Source: Sphingomonas paucimobilis (GTDB lineage Bacteria; Pseudomonadota; Alphaproteobacteria; Sphingomonadales; Sphingomonadaceae). From it: a stretch of 11,136 nt of DNA. A program made the position numbers and the translations under genes. Positions 1 to 6,858 of the stretch are shown here, piece after piece (position 1 is the first letter of the stretch; each line of letters begins with the position of its first letter). The stretch lies in assembly GCA_945860425.1 (NCBI GenBank), contig CAMAQU010000037.1, positions 1 to 11,136 of the forward strand. Direction: 5' to 3'. Under the pieces are notes generated by a model. It did not search any database. It was not told where the DNA came from and worked only from the letters and a program-made list of their open reading frames with translations.

Positions 1-334
1 CAACTTCGCCCACACGCTTGGCAATGTTTTTGGCATAGTCGCCAATGCGTTCAATGATGCCGGAGATTTTAAGGGCCGAGATCACGTCGCGCAGATCGTC
101 CGCCATGGGGGCACGCAGGGCAATGATCCGCACGGCGAGCCGATCAACCTCGACCTCTAACGCATCAAGACGGGCATCGTTTGCGATAACTTGGGCCGCT
201 AAGTCATTATCGCGCCTGACCAAAGCCTCAACCGATTGGGCGATGGCAACTTCGGCAAGTCCACCCATCTCAGCAATGAGGCCCCGCAGGGCGCCGATTT
301 CATCATCAAAGGCTTTGACGGTATGCTCAACCAT
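1..334 (-). CDS. phoU: PhoU phosphate-signalling regulator (partial, C-terminus off left edge)
   Basis: The first 111 residues of a PhoU protein can be read; the reading frame runs off the left edge. It begins MVEHTVKAFDDEIGALRGLI and shows the first of the family's two three-helix repeats: a helix with MGGLAEVAIAQSVEAL, then an acidic stretch (residues DARLDALEVEVDRL) of the E/D-rich type that binds metal in PhoU structures, then LKISGIIERIGDYAKNIAKR. PhoU is a cytoplasmic protein that links the Pst transporter to PhoR and keeps the Pho regulon off when phosphate is plentiful. The start at 334 has a good ribosome binding site (AAGGA, 8 bases upstream) and lies 11 bases after the pstB stop, so it is the last visible gene of the pst operon. 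Identity is confident from sequence plus position; the second repeat cannot be checked here. Confidence 0.95.
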   Translation of the reverse strand, partial: MVEHTVKAFDDEIGALRGLIAEMGGLAEVAIAQSVEALVRRDNDLAAQVIANDARLDALEVEVDRLAVRIIALRAPMADDLRDVISALKISGIIERIGDYAKNIAKRVGEV

Positions 335-345
335 GTCTGCGATCC

Positions 346-1113
346 TTAACCATAACGTCCGGTGATATAGTCCTTCGTCCGCACTTCCTTGGGGTTGGTG
401 AAGATGTCGGATGTGGAGCCATATTCAACCATAGCGCCCAGATGGAAAAAGGCTGTGCGCTGCGATACACGGGCGGCCTGCTGCATAGAGTGGGTAACGA
501 TCACAATGGCGTAACGACCGCGCAGTTCGTCAATTAATTCCTCAATGCGGGCAGTAGCAATTGGATCCAGCGCAGAACAGGGTTCATCCATCAGGATGAC
601 TTCCGGGCTGACGGCAATGGCGCGCGCAATGCAGAGGCGCTGCTGCTGCCCGCCTGAAAGGGCCGTGCCGGCATCGGTCAGGCGATCCTTAACTTCATCC
701 CAAAGGCCGGCCCGGCGCAGCGATTTTTCGACAATGGCATCTATATCTGCCTTGGTTGCAGCAAGGCCGTGAATGCGCGGGCCATAGGCCACATTTTCAT
801 AAATGGATTTGGGGAAAGGGTTGGGCTTTTGAAACACCATGCCAACCCGCGCGCGCAGCTGCACAACATCCATCCCGCCGGCATAGATATCATCGCCATC
901 AAGCATGATCTGCCCTTGGACGCTGCATCCGGCAATAGTGTCGTTCATGCGGTTGAGCGCCCGCAAAAAGGTCGATTTTCCGCATCCGGACGGGCCGATA
1001 AATGCGGTGACATGCTCGGTTGCAATGTCGATCGAGACATTGTCGATGGCCTGTTTCGCGCCATAAAAGACGTTCACATTCTTGGCCGATATTTTAATTG
1101 TTTCGGTCGACAT
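346..1113 (-). CDS. pstB: PstB, phosphate ABC transporter ATP-binding subunit
   Basis: PstB is the cytoplasmic ATPase that powers high-affinity phosphate import through PstC/PstA. The 255-residue protein is the usual length and all ABC motifs are intact: Walker A GPSGCGKST at 40-48, Q-loop Q95 in MVFQKPNPFP (a PstB-typical stretch), signature LSGGQQQR at 152-159, Walker B VILMDEP at 172-178, D-loop SALD at 180-183 and switch histidine H208. The ending KDYITGRYG is characteristic of PstB. The start lies 3 bases after the pstA stop, suggesting translational coupling, and phoU follows after 11 bases. Nothing suggests loss of function. Confidence 0.98.
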   Translation of the reverse strand: MSTETIKISAKNVNVFYGAKQAIDNVSIDIATEHVTAFIGPSGCGKSTFLRALNRMNDTIAGCSVQGQIMLDGDDIYAGGMDVVQLRARVGMVFQKPNPFPKSIYENVAYGPRIHGLAATKADIDAIVEKSLRRAGLWDEVKDRLTDAGTALSGGQQQRLCIARAIAVSPEVILMDEPCSALDPIATARIEELIDELRGRYAIVIVTHSMQQAARVSQRTAFFHLGAMVEYGSTSDIFTNPKEVRTKDYITGRYG

Positions 1114-1116
1114 GGA

Positions 1117-2010
1117 TCACCAACGAGTTTCGAATTTGTTGCGAAGATAAATGGCAAGGCCATTCATCGCGAGCAGGAACACCAGCAAGACGATGATAGC
1201 CGCAGACGTGTTTTGAACAAAGGCCCGGTCGACTTCGTCTGACCAGAGGAAAATCTGCATGGGCAGAACGCTGGACGGGTCGGTTAGGCCTGCTGCCGGG
1301 GTGGAGACAAAAGCGCGCATGCCAATCATCAACAAGGGCGCTGTTTCGCCCAGCGCACGCGCCATGCCGATAATGGCCCCTGTCAAAATGCCCGGCAGGG
1401 CAAGGGGAAGGACATGGTGGAAAACGGTCTGCATCTTGCTGGCGCCAACGGCCAGCGCCGCGTCGCGGATTGAAGGCGGAACGGCCTTGATCGCATTTCG
1501 ACCCGCAATCACAATCACAGGCATGGTCATAAGCGCAAGCGTCATGCCCCCGACCAAGGGTGACGATCGCGGCAAGTTGAATGTGTTGATGAACACCGCC
1601 AGACCCAACAAGCCAAAGATAATTGAGGGCACAGCCGCAAGATTATTGATCGAGACTTCCACCAAATCGACCCAGCGGTTCTTCGGGGCGAATTCTTCGA
1701 GATAAATTGCGGCCAGAACGCCCATGGGAAGCGCCAGTGCAATCGTCACCAACATGGTGAGCAAAGAGCCTTTGGCGGCGCCCCAGGCCCCGGCGGTGCT
1801 CGCCTCGGTTGAGTCGGAGCCTGTGAGAAAGGCCAGGTCCAGTCCGCCCAAGCCCTTGGCCAGCATGGATACAAGCAAGAAGGCGAGAAAGGCCAGAGAG
1901 ACAAAGATGGCCAAGGCGCCGAGCCGCTTAAAGCGCCGTTCCGCTGCGTAACGCTTGGCAAGGCGTTGTGTCATATCGGGCGACTGCCAATTGGTGCCGG
2001 GCTTACTCAT
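1117..2010 (-). CDS. pstA: PstA, phosphate ABC transporter permease
   Basis: PstA is an inner-membrane permease subunit that pairs with PstC. The 297-residue protein has about six hydrophobic segments (near 30-50, 80-104, 124-142, 153-169, 205-231 and 268-289). The cytoplasmic EAA loop that docks on PstB lies near 182-202 (IRDAALAVGASKMQTVFHHV) and is followed by GMARALGETAP, a typical PstA/PstC stretch. The N-terminus (TQRLAKRYAAERRFKRLG) resembles the start of the longer alphaproteobacterial PstA proteins that carry a DUF3333-type extension. Here only about 30 residues separate the first two membrane segments, so the large periplasmic insert of those proteins is absent. The gene overlaps the end of pstC by 8 bases, with AGGGA five bases before its ATG, so it is probably coupled to pstC. 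Confidence 0.96.
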   Translation of the reverse strand: MSKPGTNWQSPDMTQRLAKRYAAERRFKRLGALAIFVSLAFLAFLLVSMLAKGLGGLDLAFLTGSDSTEASTAGAWGAAKGSLLTMLVTIALALPMGVLAAIYLEEFAPKNRWVDLVEVSINNLAAVPSIIFGLLGLAVFINTFNLPRSSPLVGGMTLALMTMPVIVIAGRNAIKAVPPSIRDAALAVGASKMQTVFHHVLPLALPGILTGAIIGMARALGETAPLLMIGMRAFVSTPAAGLTDPSSVLPMQIFLWSDEVDRAFVQNTSAAIIVLLVFLLAMNGLAIYLRNKFETRW

Positions 2011-3355
2011 ATGCTTCCCTAAAGCGTTTCACGACACGCAGCGCGATAATGTTGAGAGCGAGCGTCACAACGAAGAGGACAAGGCCCAGCGCAAAGGCAG
2101 ACAGCGTCTTGGGGCTATCAAATTCTTGGTCGCCCGTCAGCAGTTGCACAATCTGGAAGGTGACTGTTGTCATGCTGGCGAATGGATTGGCAGACAGATT
2201 GGCTGCAGCACCCGCCGCCATCACGACAATCATGGTTTCCCCAATGGCACGGCTGATCGCCAGCATCACGCCTGCCACAATGCCGGGCAGGGCCGCCGGG
2301 ATCATGACGCGCTTGATCGTTTCTGAAGTTGTCGCACCCATGGCGAGCGAGCCATCGCGCATCGCCTGAGGCACTGCCGCAATACTGTCATCGGCCATAG
2401 AGGACACAAAAGGAATAATCATGATGCCCATGACAAGGCCGGCGGCAAGCGCACTTTCGGTGGATGGGTTTGCAATGCCGATGGCGGTCGCAAAATCCCG
2501 CACCATTGGGGCGACGGTGAGAGCCGCGAAATAGCCATACACAACCGTGGGAATGCCCGCGAGAATCTCAAGCAGCGGTTTCAGAATGCGGCGCATCTGT
2601 GCGCTTGCATATTGGGTTAGATAAATGGCGCTCATCAATCCAAGCGGGATGGCGACGATCATCGCGATGATCGCACCGACAAAGATCGTGCCCCAGAAAA
2701 GCGGGACGGCACCAAAGCTTCCATTGGCCGGGCTCCAGTGCAGTCCGGTCAGGACCTCAAAGGCATTTACCTTGGAAAAGAAGATCCCCGTTTCATAAAG
2801 AAGCGATGCAATGATGCCGACGGTCGTAAAAATGGCGAGGAGCGAGGCAATCAGTAGGAGCCCAAGCACCAAGCGTTCGACATAGGTGCGCGCTGGAAAA
2901 TCTGCACGGATACGGGTGTAGCCAAATGCGCCCCCGGCAAAGGCAAGAATGAGGGTCAATGCCGCGCCCATGGCCCCAAATTTTTGGTTTGCAGCACGAA
3001 TGGCGGGGACGAGTTTTTCTGCCTCTGGGTTAAAGACAGGCGCGTCGGGATTTTGGGCAATCGCATAGGCTTCTGATAGGACCGCGTTACGTTCCATATC
3101 CATCATCGGAAGAGACGCGACCGCTGGATCGGCTAGGATAGCCGAATGCACCAAATTGGGAGATATTGAACCCCAAGCGGCAATCCCAAGAAGAGCGGGA
3201 AGGGCGACCCAAAGGGCCAAATGCCATCCATGATGGCCGGGGCGCGAATGCATCGATCCCCGGCCAGAATAAAGTGCCTGCGCCTTTGCCCGGGCGACAA
3301 ACCAGCCGATCAGGCCAAGCCCAGCGACCAAGAAAAGGAGGAGTGTTGCAGACAT
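2003..3355 (-). CDS. pstC: PstC, phosphate ABC transporter permease, long form with N-terminal extension
   Basis: PstC is the second inner-membrane permease of the phosphate importer. At 450 residues it is much longer than E. coli-type PstC (about 320). The extra N-terminal part has hydrophobic segments near 4-20, 46-62 and 127-146, with a roughly 60-residue, probably periplasmic, loop between the last two; this matches the PstC_N/DUF3708-type extension known from alphaproteobacteria. The conserved permease part follows, with membrane segments near 162-186, 222-246, 262-284, 303-319, 354-378 and 419-441, and the EAA loop MRDGSLAMGATTSETIKRVM near 332-351 before ISRAIGETM. The start is 10 bases after the pstS stop and has no visible Shine-Dalgarno sequence. 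Its last 8 bases overlap pstA. Function is confident; the role of the extension is not known to me. Confidence 0.96.
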   Translation of the reverse strand: MSATLLLFLVAGLGLIGWFVARAKAQALYSGRGSMHSRPGHHGWHLALWVALPALLGIAAWGSISPNLVHSAILADPAVASLPMMDMERNAVLSEAYAIAQNPDAPVFNPEAEKLVPAIRAANQKFGAMGAALTLILAFAGGAFGYTRIRADFPARTYVERLVLGLLLIASLLAIFTTVGIIASLLYETGIFFSKVNAFEVLTGLHWSPANGSFGAVPLFWGTIFVGAIIAMIVAIPLGLMSAIYLTQYASAQMRRILKPLLEILAGIPTVVYGYFAALTVAPMVRDFATAIGIANPSTESALAAGLVMGIMIIPFVSSMADDSIAAVPQAMRDGSLAMGATTSETIKRVMIPAALPGIVAGVMLAISRAIGETMIVVMAAGAAANLSANPFASMTTVTFQIVQLLTGDQEFDSPKTLSAFALGLVLFVVTLALNIIALRVVKRFREAYE

Positions 3356-3365
3356 ATGGTTTGGA

Positions 3366-4409
3366 TTAATTGAGCTGCGACGCGTCCATAAGCTTCATCG
3401 ACGAGGCGATTTCAGCATTGGCCTTTTGAACATCCGCAGGCGCAATCACCATGCCCTTCTTTTTGAGGGAGCCATCCGGGCCCCAGGCCTTAGAGAATTC
3501 GACCGCAAATTCCTTGATCCCCTTAATGGCTTTCAGATGGGCAGCTTTGACATAAATATAAAGCGGACGCGCACCGGGATAGGAGAAGTCAGACACGGTC
3601 GCATAGGTCGGCTGAATACCCGACATCGGGATGCCCTTCAGTTTGTCCATATTTTCTTCAAGGAAGGAGAATCCGAAGATGCCAATCGCTTTCGGATTGG
3701 CCGAAATTTTCTGCACGATCAGATTGTCATTCTCGCCCGCATCAACATAGGCACCATCTTCGCGCACCTTGGTGCAGATGTCCTTATGCTTGTCCTTATC
3801 GCTGTCTTTGAGCGCCTTCATCGCCGGGTCGGTATCGCAGCCCTTGGTCAGGATCAGCTCGGCCAATGCGTCGCGCGTGCCAGAGGTTGAAGGCGGGCCA
3901 TAAACGCTAATTGGAATGGCGGGGAGCGCTGGGTTCACATCGGCCCAAGTTTTGGCGGTGTTCGGCTTTCCAAACGGCGTTGCCGCAAGCGCCTGATACA
4001 CATCGGCCGGGGTCAGCTTCATGTCCGGGCCGCCTGTCGCTTCCGCGAAAGCAATGCCATCAAGGCCGACCTGGATTTCGACAATGTCGGTCACGCCATT
4101 TTTGGCGCAATCTTCATATTCGGATTTCTTCATTCGACGTGATGCATTGACAATGTCAGGGTGCGCGACACCAACGCCCGCGCAGAACAGCTTGACCCCT
4201 GCACCCGTCCCGGTCGATTCAATCACCGGGGACTTAATGCCGGCCGACTTTACGGCCGCTTCTGCAACAGCCGATGCGAATGGATAAACGGTCGACGAGC
4301 CGACAATACGAACAAAGTCACGGCTGTCAGTGCCCCCATTTTGGCCGCCACAGGCTGTGAGTGCGAGTGTGGAAACGGCAAGTGACGCCAAAATTGATAC
4401 TGAACGCAT
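3366..4409 (-). CDS. pstS: PstS, periplasmic phosphate-binding lipoprotein
   Basis: PstS captures phosphate outside the inner membrane and delivers it to PstC/PstA. I place the start at 4409 (MRSVSILASL), giving 347 residues: it has a strong ribosome binding site and opens directly into a signal peptide with lipobox LTAC at 17-20, so the mature protein should be lipid-anchored at Cys20. An upstream in-frame ATG at 4601 lies inside phoR and would bury the signal peptide. Phosphate-binding segments typical of PstS are present: GSSTVYPF (37-44), ESTGTGAG (64-71), ASRRM (89-93), GLDGIAF (115-121) and STSGTRDA (174-181). Four further cysteines (76, 101, 191, 212) could form two disulfides. A PhoB-box array lies directly upstream, so phosphate-starvation control is likely. 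Confidence 0.97.
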   Translation of the reverse strand: MRSVSILASLAVSTLALTACGGQNGGTDSRDFVRIVGSSTVYPFASAVAEAAVKSAGIKSPVIESTGTGAGVKLFCAGVGVAHPDIVNASRRMKKSEYEDCAKNGVTDIVEIQVGLDGIAFAEATGGPDMKLTPADVYQALAATPFGKPNTAKTWADVNPALPAIPISVYGPPSTSGTRDALAELILTKGCDTDPAMKALKDSDKDKHKDICTKVREDGAYVDAGENDNLIVQKISANPKAIGIFGFSFLEENMDKLKGIPMSGIQPTYATVSDFSYPGARPLYIYVKAAHLKAIKGIKEFAVEFSKAWGPDGSLKKKGMVIAPADVQKANAEIASSMKLMDASQLN

Positions 4410-4417
4410 GATAGGTT

Positions 4418-4424
4418 CTTCCTT
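4418..4424 (-). promoter_or_regulatory. Ribosome binding site deciding the pstS start
   Basis: On the minus strand AAGGAAG stands 8 bases before the ATG at 4409. It supports that start over the in-frame ATG at 4601, which lies within phoR. Confidence 0.8.
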
Positions 4425-4443
4425 GTCGAATCGAATTGGAAAT

Positions 4444-4472
4444 ATGACGCTTAAATGACAGATCAGTGACGT
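4444..4472 (-). promoter_or_regulatory. PhoB-box array of three 11-base units upstream of pstS
   Basis: Read on the minus strand, the phoR-pstS gap contains three direct units at an exact 11-base spacing: ACGTCAC (4472-4466), CTGTCAT (4461-4455) and GCGTCAT (4450-4444), separated by the 4-base spacers TGAT and TTAA. This is the 7-4-7 layout of the PhoB box; CTGTCATTTAAGCGTCAT matches 15 of 18 positions of the E. coli consensus. If PhoB uses the upstream pair (4472-4455), TATTTC at 4444-4439 sits 10 bases downstream, where the -10 lies in E. coli phoA. Transcription would then start near 4432 with a short leader that keeps the ribosome binding site. The box is seen in the sequence; the promoter register is inference. 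Confidence 0.8.
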
Positions 4473-4476
4473 CCAG

Positions 4477-5472
4477 TCAGGACGGCGGAAATATGCAAGT
4501 TGCTGTTGTCCCCTGACCAAGTCTGCTCGCGATATCGAATCGACCACGGTGCCGTTCCACAATGTGTTTGACGATGGCAAGGCCGAGGCCTGTTCCCCCA
4601 ATTTGGCGGCTCCGTCCGGGGTCGGCCCGATAGAATCGCTCGGTCAATCGGGGCATATGCTGCGGGGCAATCCCATCCCCCTTGTCGATGACCGACAGGC
4701 TGATCCAACCGGTTGAGCCTTTCTCGACATTGACGATGACGGGCAAATCGGTCCCGCCATGTTTCAGGGCATTTTCGATGAGATTGCGCACGACCTGAGC
4801 GAGCTGGCTTGCATCCCCGGAAATCTCGGCCTCACTGATGTTAGCCTCTAGCTGGATGCGCTCTGCCGAGAGGGTCTCGCCAATAGTTTGTCGAGCGATG
4901 GCAATCAGATCGACGGACTCGGTTGGCAACTGATGCTTGCTCGCTTCAATTCGGGAGAGCGACATCAGGTCTTCGACCAGCGCCTGCATCCGATTGGCTT
5001 CCTTTGCGATGATATCGAGAAACCGAAGCCGAGTTGCCTCGTTATCGCCAGCCTTTGCGTCCTTCAGGGTTTCGACATATCCAAGAATGCCAGCAAGGGG
5101 TGTTCGCAATTCGTGGCTGGCATTCGCCACAAAATCGGCGTGCGCGCGCGCGACGCTTTCCTGAACAGACAGGTCAGTCAGGGTGACAAGCCGGGTTCCG
5201 CCCGCCAGTGTGTTGCAATCGATTTGCCAAAGGCTGCCATTGGTCGAGAGGCCTGATACCCGGACATTGTCATTCCGATCGGACGTCAAAAGCTCGATGG
5301 CATCGGGATGGCGCAAGGCAATGCGTACATCCTGCCCTTCAATATGGCGGCCAAACATTGTGAGTGCAGCTTGGTTGGCATGCGCGACCCGATCATTGCT
5401 CAGCAGCAATGCGGGAACGTCCAGCAAATCCAAAATCTCTGTCGGAGAAGTGACTATGGTCTGAAACGGCAT
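4477..5472 (-). CDS. phoR: PhoR-type phosphate-regulon sensor histidine kinase, apparently soluble
   Basis: PhoR phosphorylates the response regulator PhoB when phosphate is scarce. The 331-residue protein has a PAS-like domain (about 11-100, starting TEILDLLDVPALLLSNDRVA), a HisKA dimerisation domain with the phospho-accepting His120 in FVANASHELRTPL, and an HATPase_c domain with N-box NLIENALKH (230-238), G1 DKGDGI (263-268), the F-box region ERFYRAD (278-284) and G2 GGTGLGL (292-298). All catalytic motifs look intact. Unlike E. coli PhoR there is no N-terminal membrane segment. The start at 5472 is constrained: an in-frame TAG lies four codons upstream, and the next Met (39) would cut into the PAS domain. 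No strong ribosome binding site is visible. PhoR is assigned from domain type plus position ahead of pstSCAB-phoU. Confidence 0.93.
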   Translation of the reverse strand: MPFQTIVTSPTEILDLLDVPALLLSNDRVAHANQAALTMFGRHIEGQDVRIALRHPDAIELLTSDRNDNVRVSGLSTNGSLWQIDCNTLAGGTRLVTLTDLSVQESVARAHADFVANASHELRTPLAGILGYVETLKDAKAGDNEATRLRFLDIIAKEANRMQALVEDLMSLSRIEASKHQLPTESVDLIAIARQTIGETLSAERIQLEANISEAEISGDASQLAQVVRNLIENALKHGGTDLPVIVNVEKGSTGWISLSVIDKGDGIAPQHMPRLTERFYRADPGRSRQIGGTGLGLAIVKHIVERHRGRFDIASRLGQGTTATCIFPPS

Positions 5473-5494
5473 AAACCCAGCCTAAGCGCCAAGT

Positions 5495-5512
5495 ATGACA
5501 TATTTATGCCAG
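5495..5512 (-). promoter_or_regulatory. PhoB box upstream of phoR
   Basis: On the minus strand CTGGCATAAATATGTCAT lies in the 44-base gap before phoR. It has the 7-4-7 direct-repeat layout and matches 16 of 18 positions of the E. coli Pho-box consensus. TAGGCT follows 10 bases after the box, at the spacing expected for a -10 element, although it matches TATAAT at only three positions. The box ends 22 bases before the phoR ATG. It suggests that phoR is itself induced by PhoB, separately from the genes upstream. Confidence 0.7.
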
Positions 5513-5516
5513 CGCA

Positions 5517-5912
5517 TCATGACGCGGCTGCTGCCAATATCTCACCCATTTTCTGGTGGAGCATATTCATGGCCTTAAGCGGACGCACCATGACCTTGAA
5601 ATTGGTGATCAGCCCATCGTCATTCCATGTGATCATGTCGATGCCATCGATTTTAATGCCATTAATCTCGGCATTAAATTCAAGGATCAGGCTATTCTTG
5701 CCTTCCCATTCACCGACATAATGAAAGCCCGCATTGCTGAAGACCTTACCTGCGCTGGCAAGATATTTGACCGTGATCGGCTTGCCCCGTTGTGGCGTGT
5801 GGACAACCGGACTTTCAAACACCGCATCCTCATGCAGCAGGGCAGAAATGGCGTTCTCGTCGCTTGAAAGCGCAACAGCGTGCCATTTTTTCGACATGTC
5901 AGCAGGCGTCAT
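5517..5912 (-). CDS. Nuclear transport factor 2 (NTF2)/SnoaL-like family protein
   Basis: This 131-residue cytoplasmic protein looks like a one-domain NTF2/SnoaL-like fold. An N-terminal helix ends in a tryptophan (KKWHAVALSSD), followed by HEDAVFESPVVHTPQRGK, a segment typical of the family's helix-to-strand transition. Alternating strands lead to GIDMITWNDDGLITNFKVMV and a conserved-looking VMVRPLKA near 106-113. Family members are small enzymes or ligand-binding domains with many functions, so no substrate can be given. The start at 5912 has GGGA about 8 bases upstream and lies 2 bases after the stop of the dehydrogenase gene, so the two are probably translated from one message. A second ATG at 5897 (Met6) is a less likely start. 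There is no signal peptide or membrane segment. Confidence 0.85.
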   Translation of the reverse strand: MTPADMSKKWHAVALSSDENAISALLHEDAVFESPVVHTPQRGKPITVKYLASAGKVFSNAGFHYVGEWEGKNSLILEFNAEINGIKIDGIDMITWNDDGLITNFKVMVRPLKAMNMLHQKMGEILAAAAS

Positions 5913-5914
5913 GA

Positions 5915-6853
5915 TTAATATCCCAAATCCAGATTGACGAGCGGCGTGAGGGCGTCACCGGCGCGATACCGGGCCAAATTCTCAAGGAAGCGTTGGGCCG
6001 CGCGAACAAACATCTTGTCCTGCGCCCGGCCGGACAAATGCATTGTGACATGCGCGTTCGGCAAATCCCAAAGGGGGTTTTCGGCAGGCAATGGCTCTGG
6101 TGTTGTCACATCCAAAAAAGCCTCGGCGATCTGGCGGCTTTTCAAGGCTGTAACCAGCGCATCCTGATCGATGACAGACCCACGCGCGATGTTCACAATA
6201 CGCGCCGTGGGTTTCATTGCGGCCAATTCGGTTTTGCCAATCATGCCATCGGTCTCGGCCGTTGCAGGAACCGCCAGAATGATCCAATCAAACTCGCCCA
6301 GCTTGTCGCGCCATTGGTCGGGCCCAAGCGTATTGGGTGCAGCCGACCGGCGCACGATGGTCATATCGACCTGAAAGGCGTTCAACCGCTCCTCAATCAG
6401 TTTGCCGATGGCGCCATAGCCCAAAAGAAGCGCCTTTGAGCCGAAGAGCTCAATCTTTCCGGGCGAATCCTGAAGCCAGTCGTGGCGGCCTTGGGCGTGC
6501 ACAACATCGCGATAGCCCTTGGCCATCGTCAGCATGCCCATGACAACATATTCGGCGATGGTAATTGCGTTAATCCCCGCGCCATTCGTCACCATCACAC
6601 CACGGTCCCGCAGCTGCGGGATGGGCATGCCATCAACGCCCGCATAAATGGAATTCAGCCATTTTAGGTTGGTCGCAGCACTGATCGTTTCGGCCATGTC
6701 ATTTTTATCATACATGTCGAACCAGCCAATGTCGGCAATCGGCGCAAGCGCCATCGCTTCCTCTTTGGTCATGAACCAACGGACATCCAGATCTGGCGGC
6801 AATTGCGTCTCGATGAGCGGCCGGACAAGTGCGGACATTACGGCAATGGTCAT
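5915..6853 (-). CDS. D-2-hydroxyacid dehydrogenase family protein
   Basis: This 312-residue protein belongs to the NAD(P)-dependent D-2-hydroxyacid dehydrogenase family, cytoplasmic enzymes that interconvert 2-ketoacids and D-2-hydroxyacids. The nucleotide-binding motif GYGAIG is at 145-150. The second strand ends in IVRRS (166-170): two arginines where NAD-preferring enzymes usually carry an acidic residue, which hints at NADP(H). The catalytic triad fits Arg224 (NIARGS), Glu253 (TTPEPLP) and His272 (TMHLSG). The proline that normally precedes the histidine is methionine here. The N-terminal substrate-binding half contains NSIYAGVDG (67-75) and NGAGINAITIAEYVVMGML (90-108), typical of the family. 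The gene starts 5 bases after the membrane-protein gene and is followed after 2 bases by the NTF2-like gene. The substrate is not known. Confidence 0.93.
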   Translation of the reverse strand: MTIAVMSALVRPLIETQLPPDLDVRWFMTKEEAMALAPIADIGWFDMYDKNDMAETISAATNLKWLNSIYAGVDGMPIPQLRDRGVMVTNGAGINAITIAEYVVMGMLTMAKGYRDVVHAQGRHDWLQDSPGKIELFGSKALLLGYGAIGKLIEERLNAFQVDMTIVRRSAAPNTLGPDQWRDKLGEFDWIILAVPATAETDGMIGKTELAAMKPTARIVNIARGSVIDQDALVTALKSRQIAEAFLDVTTPEPLPAENPLWDLPNAHVTMHLSGRAQDKMFVRAAQRFLENLARYRAGDALTPLVNLDLGY

Positions 6854-6858
6854 GATGA

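Noticed and set aside
769..1242. 157-codon plus-strand open frame across the pstB/pstA junction
   Set aside because: It is antisense to two well-supported genes and has no domain or ribosome binding site that I can see.
3545..3565. Plus-strand TTGACA followed by TATAAA as a promoter
   Set aside because: The two hexamers are far too close for a sigma-70 promoter, and the site lies inside pstS pointing against every gene in the window.
3426..3890. 154-codon plus-strand open frame opposite pstS
   Set aside because: It is a shadow of the pstS reading frame with no family resemblance.
4410..4601. In-frame N-terminal extension of PstS from an ATG at 4601
   Set aside because: It lies within phoR and over the Pho boxes, would hide the lipoprotein signal peptide, and the ATG at 4409 has a strong ribosome binding site.
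6695..6722. Pho-box-like ATGTCAT and CATGTCG stretches inside the dehydrogenase gene
   Set aside because: The units do not have the 11-base period of a PhoB box and lie well inside coding sequence.
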